In this document: positions 12,421 to 24,902 of the stretch, piece after piece
Layout: each line of letters begins with the position of its first letter
Numbering within the stretch: position 1 is the first letter of the stretch
The notes under the pieces: model-generated
What the model saw: only the letters and a program-made list of their open reading frames with translations
Database searches by the model: none
What the model was told of the DNA's origin: nothing
Made by a program: the position numbers and the translations under genes
Assembly: GCA_022818135.1 (NCBI GenBank)
Contig: JAFMSR010000002.1
Location: forward strand, 59,776,778-59,840,777
Reading direction: 5' to 3'
Length of the DNA stretch: 64,000 nt
Source: Saxidomus purpurata
Lineage: Eukaryota > Mollusca > Bivalvia > Venerida > Veneridae

Positions 12421-13974
12421 GAAAAAATAGTGCATCAGGTGAAATACAAATTTAGTCTTAATTGCAATAACGAATTACAAATCAAGGACCGTAAGTGTAA
12501 AGTCCCCGGCGGTTATGTTATTTATTATTTTTCGTACTTCTTTATAGCATATCTGAAAAAAGGGTATATATCAAGACCTTTATTTTACAATCAGGAGTTA
12601 TGCTACTGTACAAGGAAAGCTTCTTCGACGAAAAAGCAACGAAGTGATTGAATATCGTCCAAAAATGTTTGCACATTTTGTGAAAGCCCCGACATTCCGC
12701 CATGCCCCAGTGCATCAAACACTAGCTGTTGTTGTCAAACCTTAAAACACCATTGGAAAACAATCAGTTAAAAGACATATATTTGTCTGGTTAGCCGTGA
12801 CTTTACTGTATAATGTTGGTCACAAGTTGAATCAAGTGAATACTTAGAATGACGGATCGCATAAAATGTTAGTATAATTAATAAGTTAATGAGTTAATTT
12901 GTTGTGAGTTAATTAAGTGCGGAATTCAAAATCAACTTTGGCAAAATCTCATAATTCAGAATGATTGATTTCTATAGGTTGCTCCATTTAACGAGTAAGA
13001 TGAAAATATGTTCACTTGACAGTATTCAAGTTGTTCTGTTTACATACGAGATTTACATATAGTTAGAGCCGAAATCTATATTCTCCGTATAATACTTTAC
13101 GGTAGTTTTGTTATTTTGTCAAAAATGTTAATCAATTTTGAAAACAGCATTTCTTAAGGCGCCACGCCACGCCTTACGGAATAGGATAGATTCCTTTTAC
13201 AGCAAGCATGCTACTTTCAGTTACAGCTCTCTAGTAATTTATGTTTTCTTCCACAAAGACAGTGCTTTGATTCCAAGGTTACAGCAAAGTCTAGGCATAA
13301 TAAATTGTAATTTCATTGCTTTTGTATTATAAAATTCAAACAGAACATCGTCATATATCATAGCTGTTTCCGTTCTCAAAACTTTCTGCTGTGTTTGTCG
13401 CGTTTCTTGGTCTTATTGTTGAATGTGTACGTTACTTGCAGCTGTGTTAACCATATATCCATAAACTAAACCCTATCCCTCCCGGTGAGGAAATGTTGTA
13501 CTCCATTTTTATGTATAACCTTAAAATAAAAAAGGAAAGGTTAGTTTTCTTGGTATAGCAGCTGCGTTTTGAATTATAATGGTTATTTCATTTAATCACT
13601 TTATAATTTAAAGTTCGTTTCAAACATAGAATCCACATTAATGTTTAAAAATGTTGTACTAAATTTTCTATCCCGCACTGTTATGTCTGATTCGTTATAT
13701 TGATATTACTTTATAGTAGTATTCTATCTAGAACACAGTTACCATTGAAGCTGTGATGAATGATTTTTTGCCGATCATCTTTTCATTTAGCTTTTTCTCA
13801 AGGCAATTCTCATAATCAGTATAAGTCTTTTTATTTTTACTTTAGGATGGCTTTCTTTTTCAGCGAATTTCATCGGAATTAAAGATGTAATTGTAATAAA
13901 ATGTTATGATTATCCTATATCTCTTGAATGCCTTAAGCATTTGTTAAGCAAATGTACCATTTTCTTCACGAGAA
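12421..13974. other. Non-coding spacer
   Basis: No family or gene is recognised. A 64-codon plus-strand frame (13138-13332) starts in a short GC-richer patch (CGCCACGCCACGCC) but has no recognisable motif. Confidence 0.4.
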
Positions 13975-14245
13975 ACGTTTTATGTTACCTCTTTGGTTTT
14001 ATTTCAATTTCGTTTAGCACTGAACCCGAACGCATTCTATTTGATTCTAGCAAGGTTTCAATGATCGAGCTGTCACGCGCTCTATGATATTTCTCCTACC
14101 ATTAGTATATTTCCAACTTTTACTTCCATCAAGGGACTTCGTATAGTTTATAATTCACATCGCATGCCTGTTTCGCACTAATTCACTCTAGGAGAAAAAG
14201 TCACATATATATTCAATACGATAAAATCTTCGTGTGATAAGATTT
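13975..14245. repeat. Diverged duplicate block (partner 6570-6880)
   Basis: This carries the same ordered words as 6570-6880, including TAGTATATTTCC, CAAGGGACTT, CTAATTCA and AAATCTTCGT. It ends just before the first of three adjacent mobile elements. Confidence 0.55.
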
Positions 14246-14305
14246 GAAATGAGATAGCAGAAAAGAAAATCAGTGACATGACAGTGTTCATTACACACCC
14301 TCGGG

Positions 14306-14976
14306 GTATACTGCAATCACCCTGTCGGTCCGGCGGTCGGTCGTTTTCATATAGCATAGGTAATTTGACGGGCAGACTCTTTCAGTATTGAATATTGGCA
14401 CAAACAATCATCTTGAATAGTAAATGTGCAAGACACACTTTTGTGCGTCTCCATCAAGGTCTTGATGAGATGTACTCCGTTGAACTTTGACATTCCACAA
14501 CTTACATGTAGGCTGTTTAGCGAACTCCTCTTTCAGGTTAAAAAACCCCCTGAATATATGCTGAATAAAATGAATATAGGCACACATCGTGAATGGTAGA
14601 TGTTCGAAACTTAATTTCAGTTTGTTTAAATTTCATATAGCGTAGGTAGTTTTTGAAGCTAACTCCTTCGGGTCTAAATTAATTTCAATAAATATTTGTA
14701 CACATATAACCATCGGCAGTCGACTTTCAAGGCATACTTTTGGTGTGTATCCATCAAGGTGTTGGGTAGTTATGCTCCTTCAAATTCAGGCATTTCCGTT
14801 GTTTAGATTCCATGCAGCATAGGTAGGTTGTGGAGCAAACTCTTCCTTTCGCTCATTTATTCTGGAATTTGAAGGTGTTAAAAATCCTTTAAAAACTGAT
14901 GGAGTGTGCCCGTCAAACTACCTATACTGTATGAAAACGACCAACCACCGGACCGACAGGGTGATTCCAGTATGAG
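14306..14976. mobile_element. 671-bp element with 74-bp terminal inverted repeats
   Basis: The left arm (14306-14379) and right arm (14902-14976) are reverse complements with about 85-90% identity. They share the core CACCCTGTCGGTCCGGYGG and then GTCGTTTTCATA. Inside are diverged repeats of the TTTCATATAGCATAGGTAG word at about 14346, 14630 and 14809, and two copies of a piece ending TCCATCAAGGT (about 14450 and 14749), so the element is built from internal tandem units. No protein is encoded. Elements with CCCTGTCNGTCCG ends are abundant in bivalve genomes. Confidence 0.75.
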
Positions 14977-15056
14977 ATAACTTATGTTAGTGAAGATGTA
15001 ATGTTGCTATAGTCTTTGTTGTATGCTTTTTGTGATAATGTTCTTGAAACAGATCT

Positions 15057-16137
15057 GAAACAAGAGCTGTCCCTCACAAGTGACGAATGCCCCCGAAAGA
15101 GGTGCCTCACAGTCTGTGTCCTCTCCATGTGCTCAATAAATGTGCTATGTAATTTTAAAATCCTTCCATGCATGACAGAGTAACCATGCATACAGTTTTC
15201 CATTACTTTAAACACTAAGTGTGACCTTGACCTTTGAGGTAGGGACTTGGGTCTTGCACGCGACACATCCGCTTGATGTGCTGGACATTTGTGCCAAGTT
15301 ATTTTAAAATCCTTCAAAGCATGATAAAGTTATAGTCCGGACACAAATGTATGCATATATACAGGATTCCATTACCTATAAACTCTAAGTGTGACCTTGA
15401 CCTTTGTGGTGGGGATGTGGGTCTTGCACGCGACATTTTATCTTGATGTGCTAGACATTTGTGCCAAATTATTTTAAAATCCTTCAATGCATGACAAAGT
15501 TACAGTCCGGACACGAATGTGTGCATATATGCATATATAGAGGAATCCATTACCTTCAAACTCTAAGTGTAACCTTGACCTTTGAGCTAGGGACGTGGGT
15601 CTTGCACGCGACACGTCGTGTTGATGTGCTAGACATTTGTGCCAAATTATTTTAAAATCCTTCAATGCATGACAAAGTTACAGTCCGGACACGAATGTGT
15701 GCATATATAGAGGAATCCATTACCTTCAAACTCTAAGTATGACCTTGACCTTTGAGCTAGGGACGTGGGTCTTGTACGCGACACGTCGTCTTGATGTGCT
15801 AGACATTTGTGCCAAGTTATTTTAAAATCCTTCAATGCATGACAAAGTTACAGTCCGGACACGAATGTGTGCATATATAGAGGATTCCATAACCTTCATA
15901 CTCCAAGTGTGACCTTGACCTTTGAGCTAGGGACGTGGGTCTTGCACGCGACACGTCATCTTGATGTGCTAGACATGTGTGCCAAGTTATTTTAAAATCC
16001 TTCAATGCATGACAGAGTTACAGTCCGGACACGAATTGTAAGTGGGGACGCACAGACGGACGGACGGACGGACGGACAGACGGACGGACGTACAGACGGA
16101 CGGTGCGATTTTAATATGCCTCCCTTCGGGGGCATAA
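15057..16137. mobile_element. Bivalve array element with 170-bp internal tandem units
   Basis: Short inverted ends: ATGCCCCCGAAAGAG near 15086 and, from the other side, ATGCCCCCGAAGGGAG near 16133. Between them are five tandem units, marked by ACCTTGACC at 15224, 15394, 15572, 15742 and 15912, giving periods of 170, 178, 170 and 170. The extra eight bases in the third interval are a doubled GCATATAT. The array runs into a GGAC-type microsatellite before the right end. The frames on both strands (64-111 codons) are shadows of the repeated unit. Confidence 0.85.
16050..16105. repeat. (GGAC)n-type tetranucleotide run
   Basis: Repeated GGAC with ACAG interruptions at the right end of the array element. 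It is a hallmark of this class of bivalve repeat. Confidence 0.9.
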
Positions 16138-16236
16138 AAACACATGTAATCAAACTGAAATAAAAAAAAAGCTATTTTAACTCTTAGAAAAAAGCCTGGC
16201 GTAAGAAAATATTTCAATTTTTGTGTCAAGCTAATT

Positions 16237-18587
16237 CACGTCGAGGGTTAATCGTGAAACTATTGTATCTGCATTTTGTAAAAGTTTTCAGGAGGAAGAA
16301 AAAACTGATTCATTTAAAGAGTAAGGTGTTGTGTGATGTAAAACTCTCTACCATAGCATAAAATACTTGTATAAACATAACCCTTTTGACAAAATTTAAT
16401 TCAGTTCACTATTTCTGGAGAAATGAGAGAAAGTGTCAGATACAATAGTTTCACGCCGAAAACACCATGAAATCAGCCTTAATGGTCAGTACGAAACTAT
16501 TGTATCTGCACCATTTTTCCATTTTTTCTCTTCAGAAAGACTCTAATCTAAGTATTTAACAATATAAATAGGAATTTATAAGTCATTATCATGTTATTTC
16601 TACATTTTGTTGTATTTTATACATTTTTGTATTGTTCATTGCGAAACTATTGTATCTGCATGTTTCAGAAAAATTATGTTTTAAGTAATTTGTATTCACT
16701 TCAGGACATGGATTCTTGATATATTATTGAAAGAAACAAATTTTGATACAAACAATTGAACTATTAGGCATATAAATGATTGTTTTATGTTACTGAACTA
16801 TAAAATATTGCAATATTTATTCATTTTAAAAATGAAAATGAATAAATATCACAATATTGTATAGTTCAGTAAAAATAAATTCTGTGCTAGGTGTTTAAAA
16901 TAAGTTATGTCCTACTTTTTTGACCAATCAAATGTTTTCAATTAAGTGCATGGTTTTCAAGTTCCACTGAATGTATCATGGCAAAATCTGAAAATACAGG
17001 AATGGTATCTAGTGTGCCAGCAAAGTATGAATTAATAGATTTCTGCAATCTTTAGACTGCATGCAGTTTCCAACTCAAACAGTTTCATAAGATGTCTGCT
17101 GTTTTCGAAAAAAGCTTAAGTAAGTTCAGGCAATTTTTGTGCCGAGTGACTCTGAAAACAGGAGAATGTATACCCAAAAGTCCATGGCTTTCTTTTCCTT
17201 AAGTATTATGTAATAGTATGGTAACTACAAGCAATTTGAGTACTGTTTGTCTGTAAGATTTTCTTGTCCTATAGTGCCTGAGATCAGCTGAATGATAGCT
17301 ATAAAATAATCAAAATTGTTAATGGTCTTCCAGTTAATTTTGGTACAATTTATAACATCCTTGCTATGAAACAAACAGAAAACAAAAATGTAAAAATCAT
17401 CTTGCATAAGAATACAGTTAGATTTATCTATCACGCACTTCCTGTTGTCCCGTTCACTTTCTACCATTTCTGGGAAACCAAGATGTAAGTTTTATTTTGT
17501 ACATCATGTCACCTTGCTGCTATTTCATTAAATCAGAGCAGACATTATGAAAAGGCACGTGCACTGCCTCTCAAAAAGTGCAAAATTTTATTATAAAGTC
17601 ATGTGGACTCTACTTCGACAGTACAGAGGTTTTGCCCAGCAAGTTCTTCGTTCAAGGGACTGAAAGAATAAAGATGTCACCAGTTTTATGATGTCAAACA
17701 ACACTTATTCTTTTAATTATTAACTTTACTCTCCTTAAAAATAATGTTCTACTTATTTTGTTTAAATTATAATAACACTTAATATAAGTCTATTTACAAA
17801 TTTTATTTTCTAAACCTTAGTTTCTATCTTTTATCTTAATTGTAAGTTTGTGATTTGATAATACTTCAATTGAAATATGGCTACTTTCATTATACATAAG
17901 GCAGTTCATTATGATGAAATTATAAACATTATATAACAAAGTGAATGATTTGTCAGTGTTGTTTTTTTATTATTTTATTAGCACTTGCTTCTTCCACAAA
18001 TTTTTTCATTCTTTTGAATTAAAATTCAGATTTTTTTTCTTGATCCTGCCATACTGGTAGTTAAAGTAATTTTATTTATATATATAGATATATATAGCAA
18101 ACAATTCTAAAACTTCCAGCCTTTGATGCAAATGCAGATTATACATTACATAAAGTGAATAATGTCAAGTTTAATGTGAAACTATTGTATCTGCATAGCA
18201 AGTTTTATTGTTAGCAATATTTTTGGCAGTTCTGATACGGCAGTCAGTGTTTGAAATATATTCTAGTAAGTAAAAGTAAGTCTAAGCAATTTTATGAAAA
18301 GAAAATCAGATTCAATACACTTCATATTTTGCAGAACGGTAAAAACTTTCATTGTGAAACTATTGTATCTGCACTTTTAGTCAGATACAATAGTTTCGCA
18401 ATGAACAAAATTCGATAATGCAGATACAATATTTTACACTTTTTGTTAGTTTATAGTGAAAACTTTGAAACTAATTTCTGATATTTTGTCACATTGTGGG
18501 CATGGATAAGACAGTTAAGAAAAAGACATAAAAGCATTTTTGGTCAAAATGTCAGATACAATAGTTTCACGATCAACCCTCGACGTG
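16237..18587. mobile_element. 2351-bp transposon-like element with repeated subterminal motif
   Basis: The ends are CACGTCGAGGGTTAATCGTG at the left and its reverse complement with one change at the right. The inverted repeat continues through GAAACTATTGTATCTG, giving about 35 bp. TT flanks both sides (16235-16236, 18588-18589), a possible 2-bp target duplication. The motif GAAACTATTGTATCTGCA or its complement occurs at 16256, 16437 (minus), 16493, 16643, 18178, 18356, 18382 (minus), 18421 (minus, decayed) and 18553 (minus). None lies in the 1.5-kb middle. Clustered subterminal motifs are where transposases bind in CACTA/EnSpm, hAT and P elements (known). CAC ends suggest a CACTA-like group (inference). 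No transposase frame remains; the longest frame is 80 codons. Confidence 0.8.
16791..16871. repeat. 37-bp-arm hairpin inside the 2351-bp element
   Basis: TACTGAACTATA begins the left arm at 16791 and its complement ends the right arm at 16871. The arms are 37 bp with about three mismatches around a 7-bp loop. It lies just inside the left motif cluster. It could be a separate small insertion or a structural part of the element. Confidence 0.85.
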
Positions 18588-21500
18588 TTAAATTCATTAA
18601 ACATTTTGGAGCGATGGTCGTCACTGCTATTGTCTGTATACTAGTGAATTATCACGTCTGATATACGCATTTCCGACCTTCAAATGAATCTCCAAGGTTT
18701 TAAATTCAATGTAACTATGGCAATAGCCATTTCGCTGACTGAAACAATGGTCTTTTGTTCAATTTCTGTTTAAACTACTGGATTATATACATAATGCAGG
18801 CTGTCTGAGTTACTGAGTAGAAATGAACTGTTACCTCCTACAATCGGTTATTATAATTAAATGAACGAAATACATCTAAATAGAAGGCATGCCTATGTAA
18901 GAGATAAAGCCATGATTAGTGTGACATATTAAAAAAGTACAGAGTTGCTTGACGCCTAAATTACAGTGACAATATTTATACGGTATGAGAATATGTAAAA
19001 ATCAATGAGTTTTTTTTAACTTAAAGTTTCGGGTAAAACCTTTCGAACACCTATTTAAGAATTGACGTTAAAACAAGCAGTGGATAATACCTTTGATGAC
19101 ACTGGGCCAGACATCACTTATTAAACATTTATGATAACTTTAATCACTCTTTTTTCTATTAGTATCTATATCTGATAATAAACAACTTTAAACCAACTAA
19201 TCTTTACAAAGAGCATTATCCAAAGTAAACACATTCAGTTGCGTTTCTGTACGTAGAATGAACAAAGTCTTTTGAACAACCCTCAAATGGTTATCGCAAA
19301 GAGATACCTTGATTAACATCTTGTTGAACATCACGCAAATGTCAAATTCTACAATCGTCCTGACCTTGTTTCCCCTTTGTGCTATTTCCTTCTTAACAAT
19401 AACCACAATCAATGTGGAATGAAAGTGCGTCGGAGGATTAGGGATGTATTCTGTCAGTAATTGTTACATACGAGACTGGCTGCCAATTAGTTTATCATCT
19501 TCCGCCTTCCAGCGGATAAAGCTTCTTGGATATTGCAGAAATGTTGCCCCACTGATCACCCTCTGTACATTTCTGTGAACTTTGACGCAATGCAAGTTTT
19601 TGTAATATTTACATAACAGGCTTTAATATGGAAAACGTGCATACTTTTCCTATAAAAGACTTACTAAATATAATTTTTCATAAATATAAACTTTCATTTG
19701 TGTCATACATTGAATGCATAAATAGTTCTTAAAATCAATATTTAAAACAAGTTGTCGCTTCGGTTCGGCTTTCAGCATTTGTGAGGACAGGGTGCATCGA
19801 ATCATTTAAGCACAAGCCTAGCTTTACAATTACTTCAGGTAAATGTGCGTCTTAAGTGTTAAATACATTTCATTTGGGGTCGCACCAGCATTGGAATCTA
19901 TATTTACCTTTATTTTGCTTTTAAATTTTGAATAAAATTCGCACTTTAAAGATATATATACAAACATTCTAATTTTACTGCAATGCCGTTGTTCATTTGT
20001 AAATAGGAAATCGTGAGATATATGACCCATCGTTCACAATTATCTGATTCATTGTCTGTAATTTTACTGTGGCTTCTCCAATCAGATTTTCCATTAAGTA
20101 AGGCTTGTATATGTGTTTAGATATCAATTAAACGTAAATAGATTTTTCAGTGTCCCATTTCTTAGCGTTTGCGTGAAATATCTATAATTATTTAAAATAA
20201 ATATCGGGCAGATAACGTGTATCTCTCACAGAATAATAGTTGGAAAGATGCAGATCTCGTAGGTATTTCTGTTATGTTGTTTATTAGCCTTACTCACGTT
20301 CACACTCTTACAAACCTAAGTTTTACGCACTCTTTACATTAGATAACCTAGTTGGCAAGGGAAACATAAACAAAGACGTGACATTCTAATCATTTTCTGA
20401 TAAAATTGTTTCTAGCCTTATCTTTAAATATTTCAATTATTGATTGAAGCCGTATCATTTCCTGGAATCGAACATTTAAGAAACTGAAATTGAAGAAAAA
20501 ACGTTCAGGCATTTCATTGATTTAAGGCTTACAGCGTCTGAAAATGGAACTCCAAAGCTTTAAAAGATAATTAGTAGGTAGGACGTGTATAAGATAATGT
20601 GTGTTGGCTTTAGCTAGAAAATGAGTTTAATATCCTTAAGGTCATCTGTCATATTTTCATATATAAGATTAAACAGTGGTGTTATCAAACAACTTGAATC
20701 AGAGGAAATAAAACTTTATTTCCGGCCATATTTGGGTCAGGGAATTTATATTCAAGGAATCGTCTTTAAGTATGGAAGTCGCTATGATAAAGCGTAAGCA
20801 AGTACATAGGGCTCGAAAGTTTTATGCTAGACTTAGCAAATACCAAAACCTAATATAGTATCACGCAAAAGTCTTCATTAATTTTGTATACGTAACAGCT
20901 TTACTCACATTATTGCCAACAGTTTCTTATGAAACGGGCGACCAAGTTAACAAAAATGAAATATTTATAAAAAATATTAAACTATCTTGAGATATGAAGC
21001 ACCTAGTTCTAAAACGTCAAAATTACACTTCAATTAGTAAAATAAGCATTTTCTTACAGCTTCATTGGTCTGAAAATATGCCAGTCAGCACAAACGTTTT
21101 ATAAAGACTAATGGTAAGAGAAGCCTAAATCGGTGAAATGATAGATCACAAATGAAATATCAAGAGAATAATCTAGATATAAATTATAATAAAAACTATT
21201 TGGTATTTTAATATACTGACATATTTGGTCGGTGACCACTAAACCTGCCACGAAAATGGGGGTGGTGCCATTCAACTCCAAATTACTGGCATAAAGTATT
21301 AGATCACATGTATAAAGTAAATTATTTTTATGTGGGACTAGGATTATTCTACAAAATAAAATGCATTTTAGCAGTCGGTGAGATTTTGGGTAGCCGCACC
21401 GGGAGAAAACTTAAAAATGTAAGTCTATCGAAATATATATAGGTACTTATACCTTATTGATAGATTAAATATTTACTTCTTTTTACAATAATCTGCTCTC

Positions 21501-22660
21501 ATGCAATCTAGCATCCCTTTCCAGGAACTTTACGTTGTTGACTTACAGTTTCTTTCAAATGTATTATTTTATTTTGAAGCATCTTGCCATACAGATTGAT
21601 ATGTTTATATTTATGTTTATATTAACAATTTAATAAATGCAAGGCTTAGGTTTCTATATATATATACTCATTCTATAGATAAACTCATGAAGTGGTTTTA
21701 ATAATGTATAATATAGAATATTTCCGTATTTCTATGACATCGTGCATTATGTTATCATTCAGTGAACTACAAGAAGATTTTAACACTTCATAAAGTATCA
21801 AGTCGTCCAACGGCTGATGTATTTGAGTCGTATTGTTTCCTGAAAATCAATAGGAAATTGGATGATAAACATCCAGTTGTTGACAAATCGATTTTGATAT
21901 AACTGCATGAATGGCATTTCATTACTTTTGCGTTTCACTTTAATACAAATCATTTTGGAACAATGCGATCACTGCTTTGTAAAATTTGGTAGCATACCGC
22001 ACTTCCGAGATACATTTCGTTTTAATGCATACCAATTGGTTTATGTCTGTTTTTGCAGAACCACAAAATATATTTCATTCAGTTCCGACACTGAACATTT
22101 ACCTCTGTACTTTTCTTCGCTGCGAACATTTCTTCGCTGGAAAGCTAGACATCTGTGAGTATTTAGATCTCGCTCTAATTGCATGCTATAATTTGTTTAC
22201 GATTTCCTATAGATTATTCTAAGATAGTTTTTACTTTGACTTCCAAAATTCAAGTACGTGAGCGTTAAAAACCTTTACATTAGAATTACAGGCAGTGAAG
22301 AATTAAATAATGGGGACCACACTGGAAGAAAGGTGAAGTTCATTTTCCCTTTATGGTGTCACCCCTGTATTTCATGGTCTATAATATATGTCTGATTATT
22401 AATAGTCTGTCTGCCATTGGTAACTTGTTATATCATCCATCTGTTTTACTGGCGTGTTATATATGCATATGTACACTGTTACCAAAATAAGTCTATCTAT
22501 CTATAAAATCATTCAAATTGTTTGTATTTAAATTTGTATTAGATAGTAGAGCAGACCGTTTATTCTGGGTCAGATGTTTTAGCGGCTATATTGCATGTGG
22601 GTTTCGTGATTCGTTCATTTATATCATATTTCTTAACAGGTGAAGTGAAAATATTAGCAA
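18588..22660. repeat. Segmental duplicate, copy C (partner 9881-12420)
   Basis: Collinear with copy B, starting right at the edge of the 2351-bp element: GAGCGATGGTCGTCA at about 18611 matches GAGCGATGATCATC at about 9925. It runs through to ATTGCATGTGGGTTTCGTGATT at about 22590, which pairs with ATTGCACGCGCATTTCGTGATT near 12365. Copy C holds about 1.5 kb more, spread over several gaps. Overlapping frames at 21907-22222 are not conserved in copy B. Confidence 0.75.
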
Positions 22661-23360
22661 ACAACGGCTTTCGTTAGATACAATATCTGTTAATGGATCA
22701 AAGAGTTACAAATTAAAGGAAAATTGGCATAAAAATGAAAAGGCGGCTGCTGTTATGTTGATAATTCAACGTAATGCCATCACAGAGTGTCAGGTTTATA
22801 TCAGTCTGAGGGTTTGAAGTTCGAATTGTTCAAAAACATAGTTAAAATAAAATATTTCATTTTGATTCTTAACTATTTGTCGTTAACAATTTATAGGAAA
22901 AATGAATGTTTAACATGCCATCTAATTCAGACAAATGCAACCGTAAACCGGAAAGGAAATAAAAGATCTTAAAGGACTTTTCAGATACTCGCAAAATGAT
23001 TAACTTACAGAGGATGATAGTGTTACAATGTGTCCCGATAGTTAATGGATTGTCATAAACTACCAAATCTAGAAAACTCATATTACGAAATATCATGATC
23101 ACGTAACAACTAACATCTTTGCTGCGTGTTGATCTATGTTATCATTTGCATATAGAAACAGAAAGTTGCTGGTAGAATACAGATGAGATTTTTGACAAAT
23201 AGTTTGCTATGTCACTCCCAGAATCAATATCTTCCAACAATCATTCTTGTATTGAGTTAGAGACTTATATTCGTGTTCCCAAAACTCTCGAAAGAGCAAG
23301 TTTGGTCACATTCAATTTTATGGTTCATGTGAAAAAAGTTTTCTATTTTTTAAATAACAG
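22661..23360. other. Non-coding spacer
   Basis: No repeat or gene is recognised. It ends in a pyrimidine-rich tract and AACAG, which could serve as a 3' splice site for the candidate exon that follows. Confidence 0.4.
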
Positions 23361-23465
23361 CGGCCCCTCTGTGCGCGAGACCGGAACCATTTCCCTTTTT
23401 AAGGGGAAAATGCAAGGATTTTACAGAGCAAGTTTAGTAAATAGCCGACATGTCGTTGCTGAGAA
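23361..23465 (+). other. Candidate orphan exon, very tentative
   Basis: A 105-bp stretch near 50% G+C lies between a plausible acceptor (TTTCTATTTTTTAAATAACAG, ending 23360) and a plausible donor (GAA then GTAAGG at 23466). One frame is open throughout: after one base it reads GPSVRETGTISLFKG, then QGFYRASLVNSRHVV. SLVNSRHVV recalls the SLINxRxVLTAAHC segment of trypsin-like proteases, but the AAHC with the catalytic histidine is absent. Length and splice phase are compatible with an internal exon. It could equally be chance, or a decayed exon fragment carried with the duplicated segment. Confidence 0.2.
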
Positions 23466-24902
23466 GTAAGGTGGGACAGGACGGGAAAAAATGGGAGGGA
23501 TAGAACGGGACGGACAAGACAACATGCGTGATTCCTCTATATAGTGTTTTATTATATATCTATTCATGTTTATCTGAATTTTATTCAGTATTTGTGCAGT
23601 AAAATACAACATCCCGTATCAATTTTTCCGTATCAGATGTTTTAGAGCTGCAGTAAATTGTAATTGTACTTCTGCAACACCAGGTGAGCGATATTATTTG
23701 TAGTATATTCAAACAAACTCACTGACATTGGAAAGGTGTTTTGCTGACTACCATTTACAAATTTATAGTTTATTTATTGTTTGGCCATTCATTTCTAGCT
23801 GTGAACGAAATACAAAAAACCGAGAAATCTTTCATCATTATTCCTCAGCAGTGCAAAATTCACCTTTAGGTATATGCTGCTGTGTTTTTTTAGATATGTT
23901 ATCTATTTAATTACAACCGATTTGCTCTCACTTGATGAGAAATGATCGTTAGAAAGACATTATACGTATTTTATAAAATAACATCATATATCATTCTCCT
24001 GGGTTAACTGAGATAATGCTCAATGATAACTCAAATTTAAACTTGGTTATTGAATTGAATTTCCTGGAAAGCTACTAAGAACTTCATAATGATAACCTGA
24101 TTACAATCATTAATTTAGATTGACCTACAAAGGCACGCAACAGCTTTTTCCGAGATCAAGAATCAGCATTATTGTATAACAATAGAAATACTTTTAAACT
24201 AATTATGTACACCTCGATAATTTTTGCCAGGTTATTATTTTATATCAAGTTTTCATAATAGTAAAATACCAATAGTGGATTTCACTTTAATCATTTCGTG
24301 TATAACTTAAAAATGTATAAGCTATTTGCTCATAACTACATATTAGTTAATGCATTGTAAAACTTAACAGGCTTCTAACATGATATTGCTCAACAAAAAT
24401 AGTAAAACATGGATCAAATCGAGGCAAAGCTGATACTTCGGGTTGTGCACTTGAATATTAAATTGAATTAATTAAAAATTCAGTTAGCTTTTTTTTTTTT
24501 TTTAATAATTTCCAGATTTTCAATTGTAAAATTTTTTGTCTATAATCTTGGATTTCAGCAAGGGGGAAAACTGTGCTTGAACCCGGGAATTTAGATACTC
24601 CTAGCTCAATTCTTTACTCAGCTTGTAGAGTTCTCTTCATATCCCTATAAAATTATAAAGTTTTACTGTCACTAAATAAAAATCTATACTTTTATAAATC
24701 TAGGTGGGTCGATATAACATTGGCGGGTGTGTTATATCTCTAACACAATCGGATACATTTTTTATATAAATCACTTGATGCTGTAGGATTTTGAACTTGC
24801 GGTGATACGAAGTTTGCCTAGGGTGCATTAAACCAAAGTTTAACACAAAGCAATATATACAACAATGAAACCTAAATTAAAACATTTGCATTTGTATTAA
24901 TA
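23466..24902. other. Non-coding spacer with a G-rich patch and a tRNA-like trace
   Basis: At 23470-23515 there is a run of GGGAC/GGGA words. At about 24545-24640 (minus strand) GAGCTAGGAG followed by CCCGGGTTCAAGC looks like a decayed tRNA-derived SINE head with a B box. A T run lies at about 24490. No gene is seen. Confidence 0.4.

Noticed and set aside
15057..16137. CRISPR-like array
   Set aside because: The whole 170-bp unit is repeated. There are no unique spacers between short repeats, and the host is eukaryotic.
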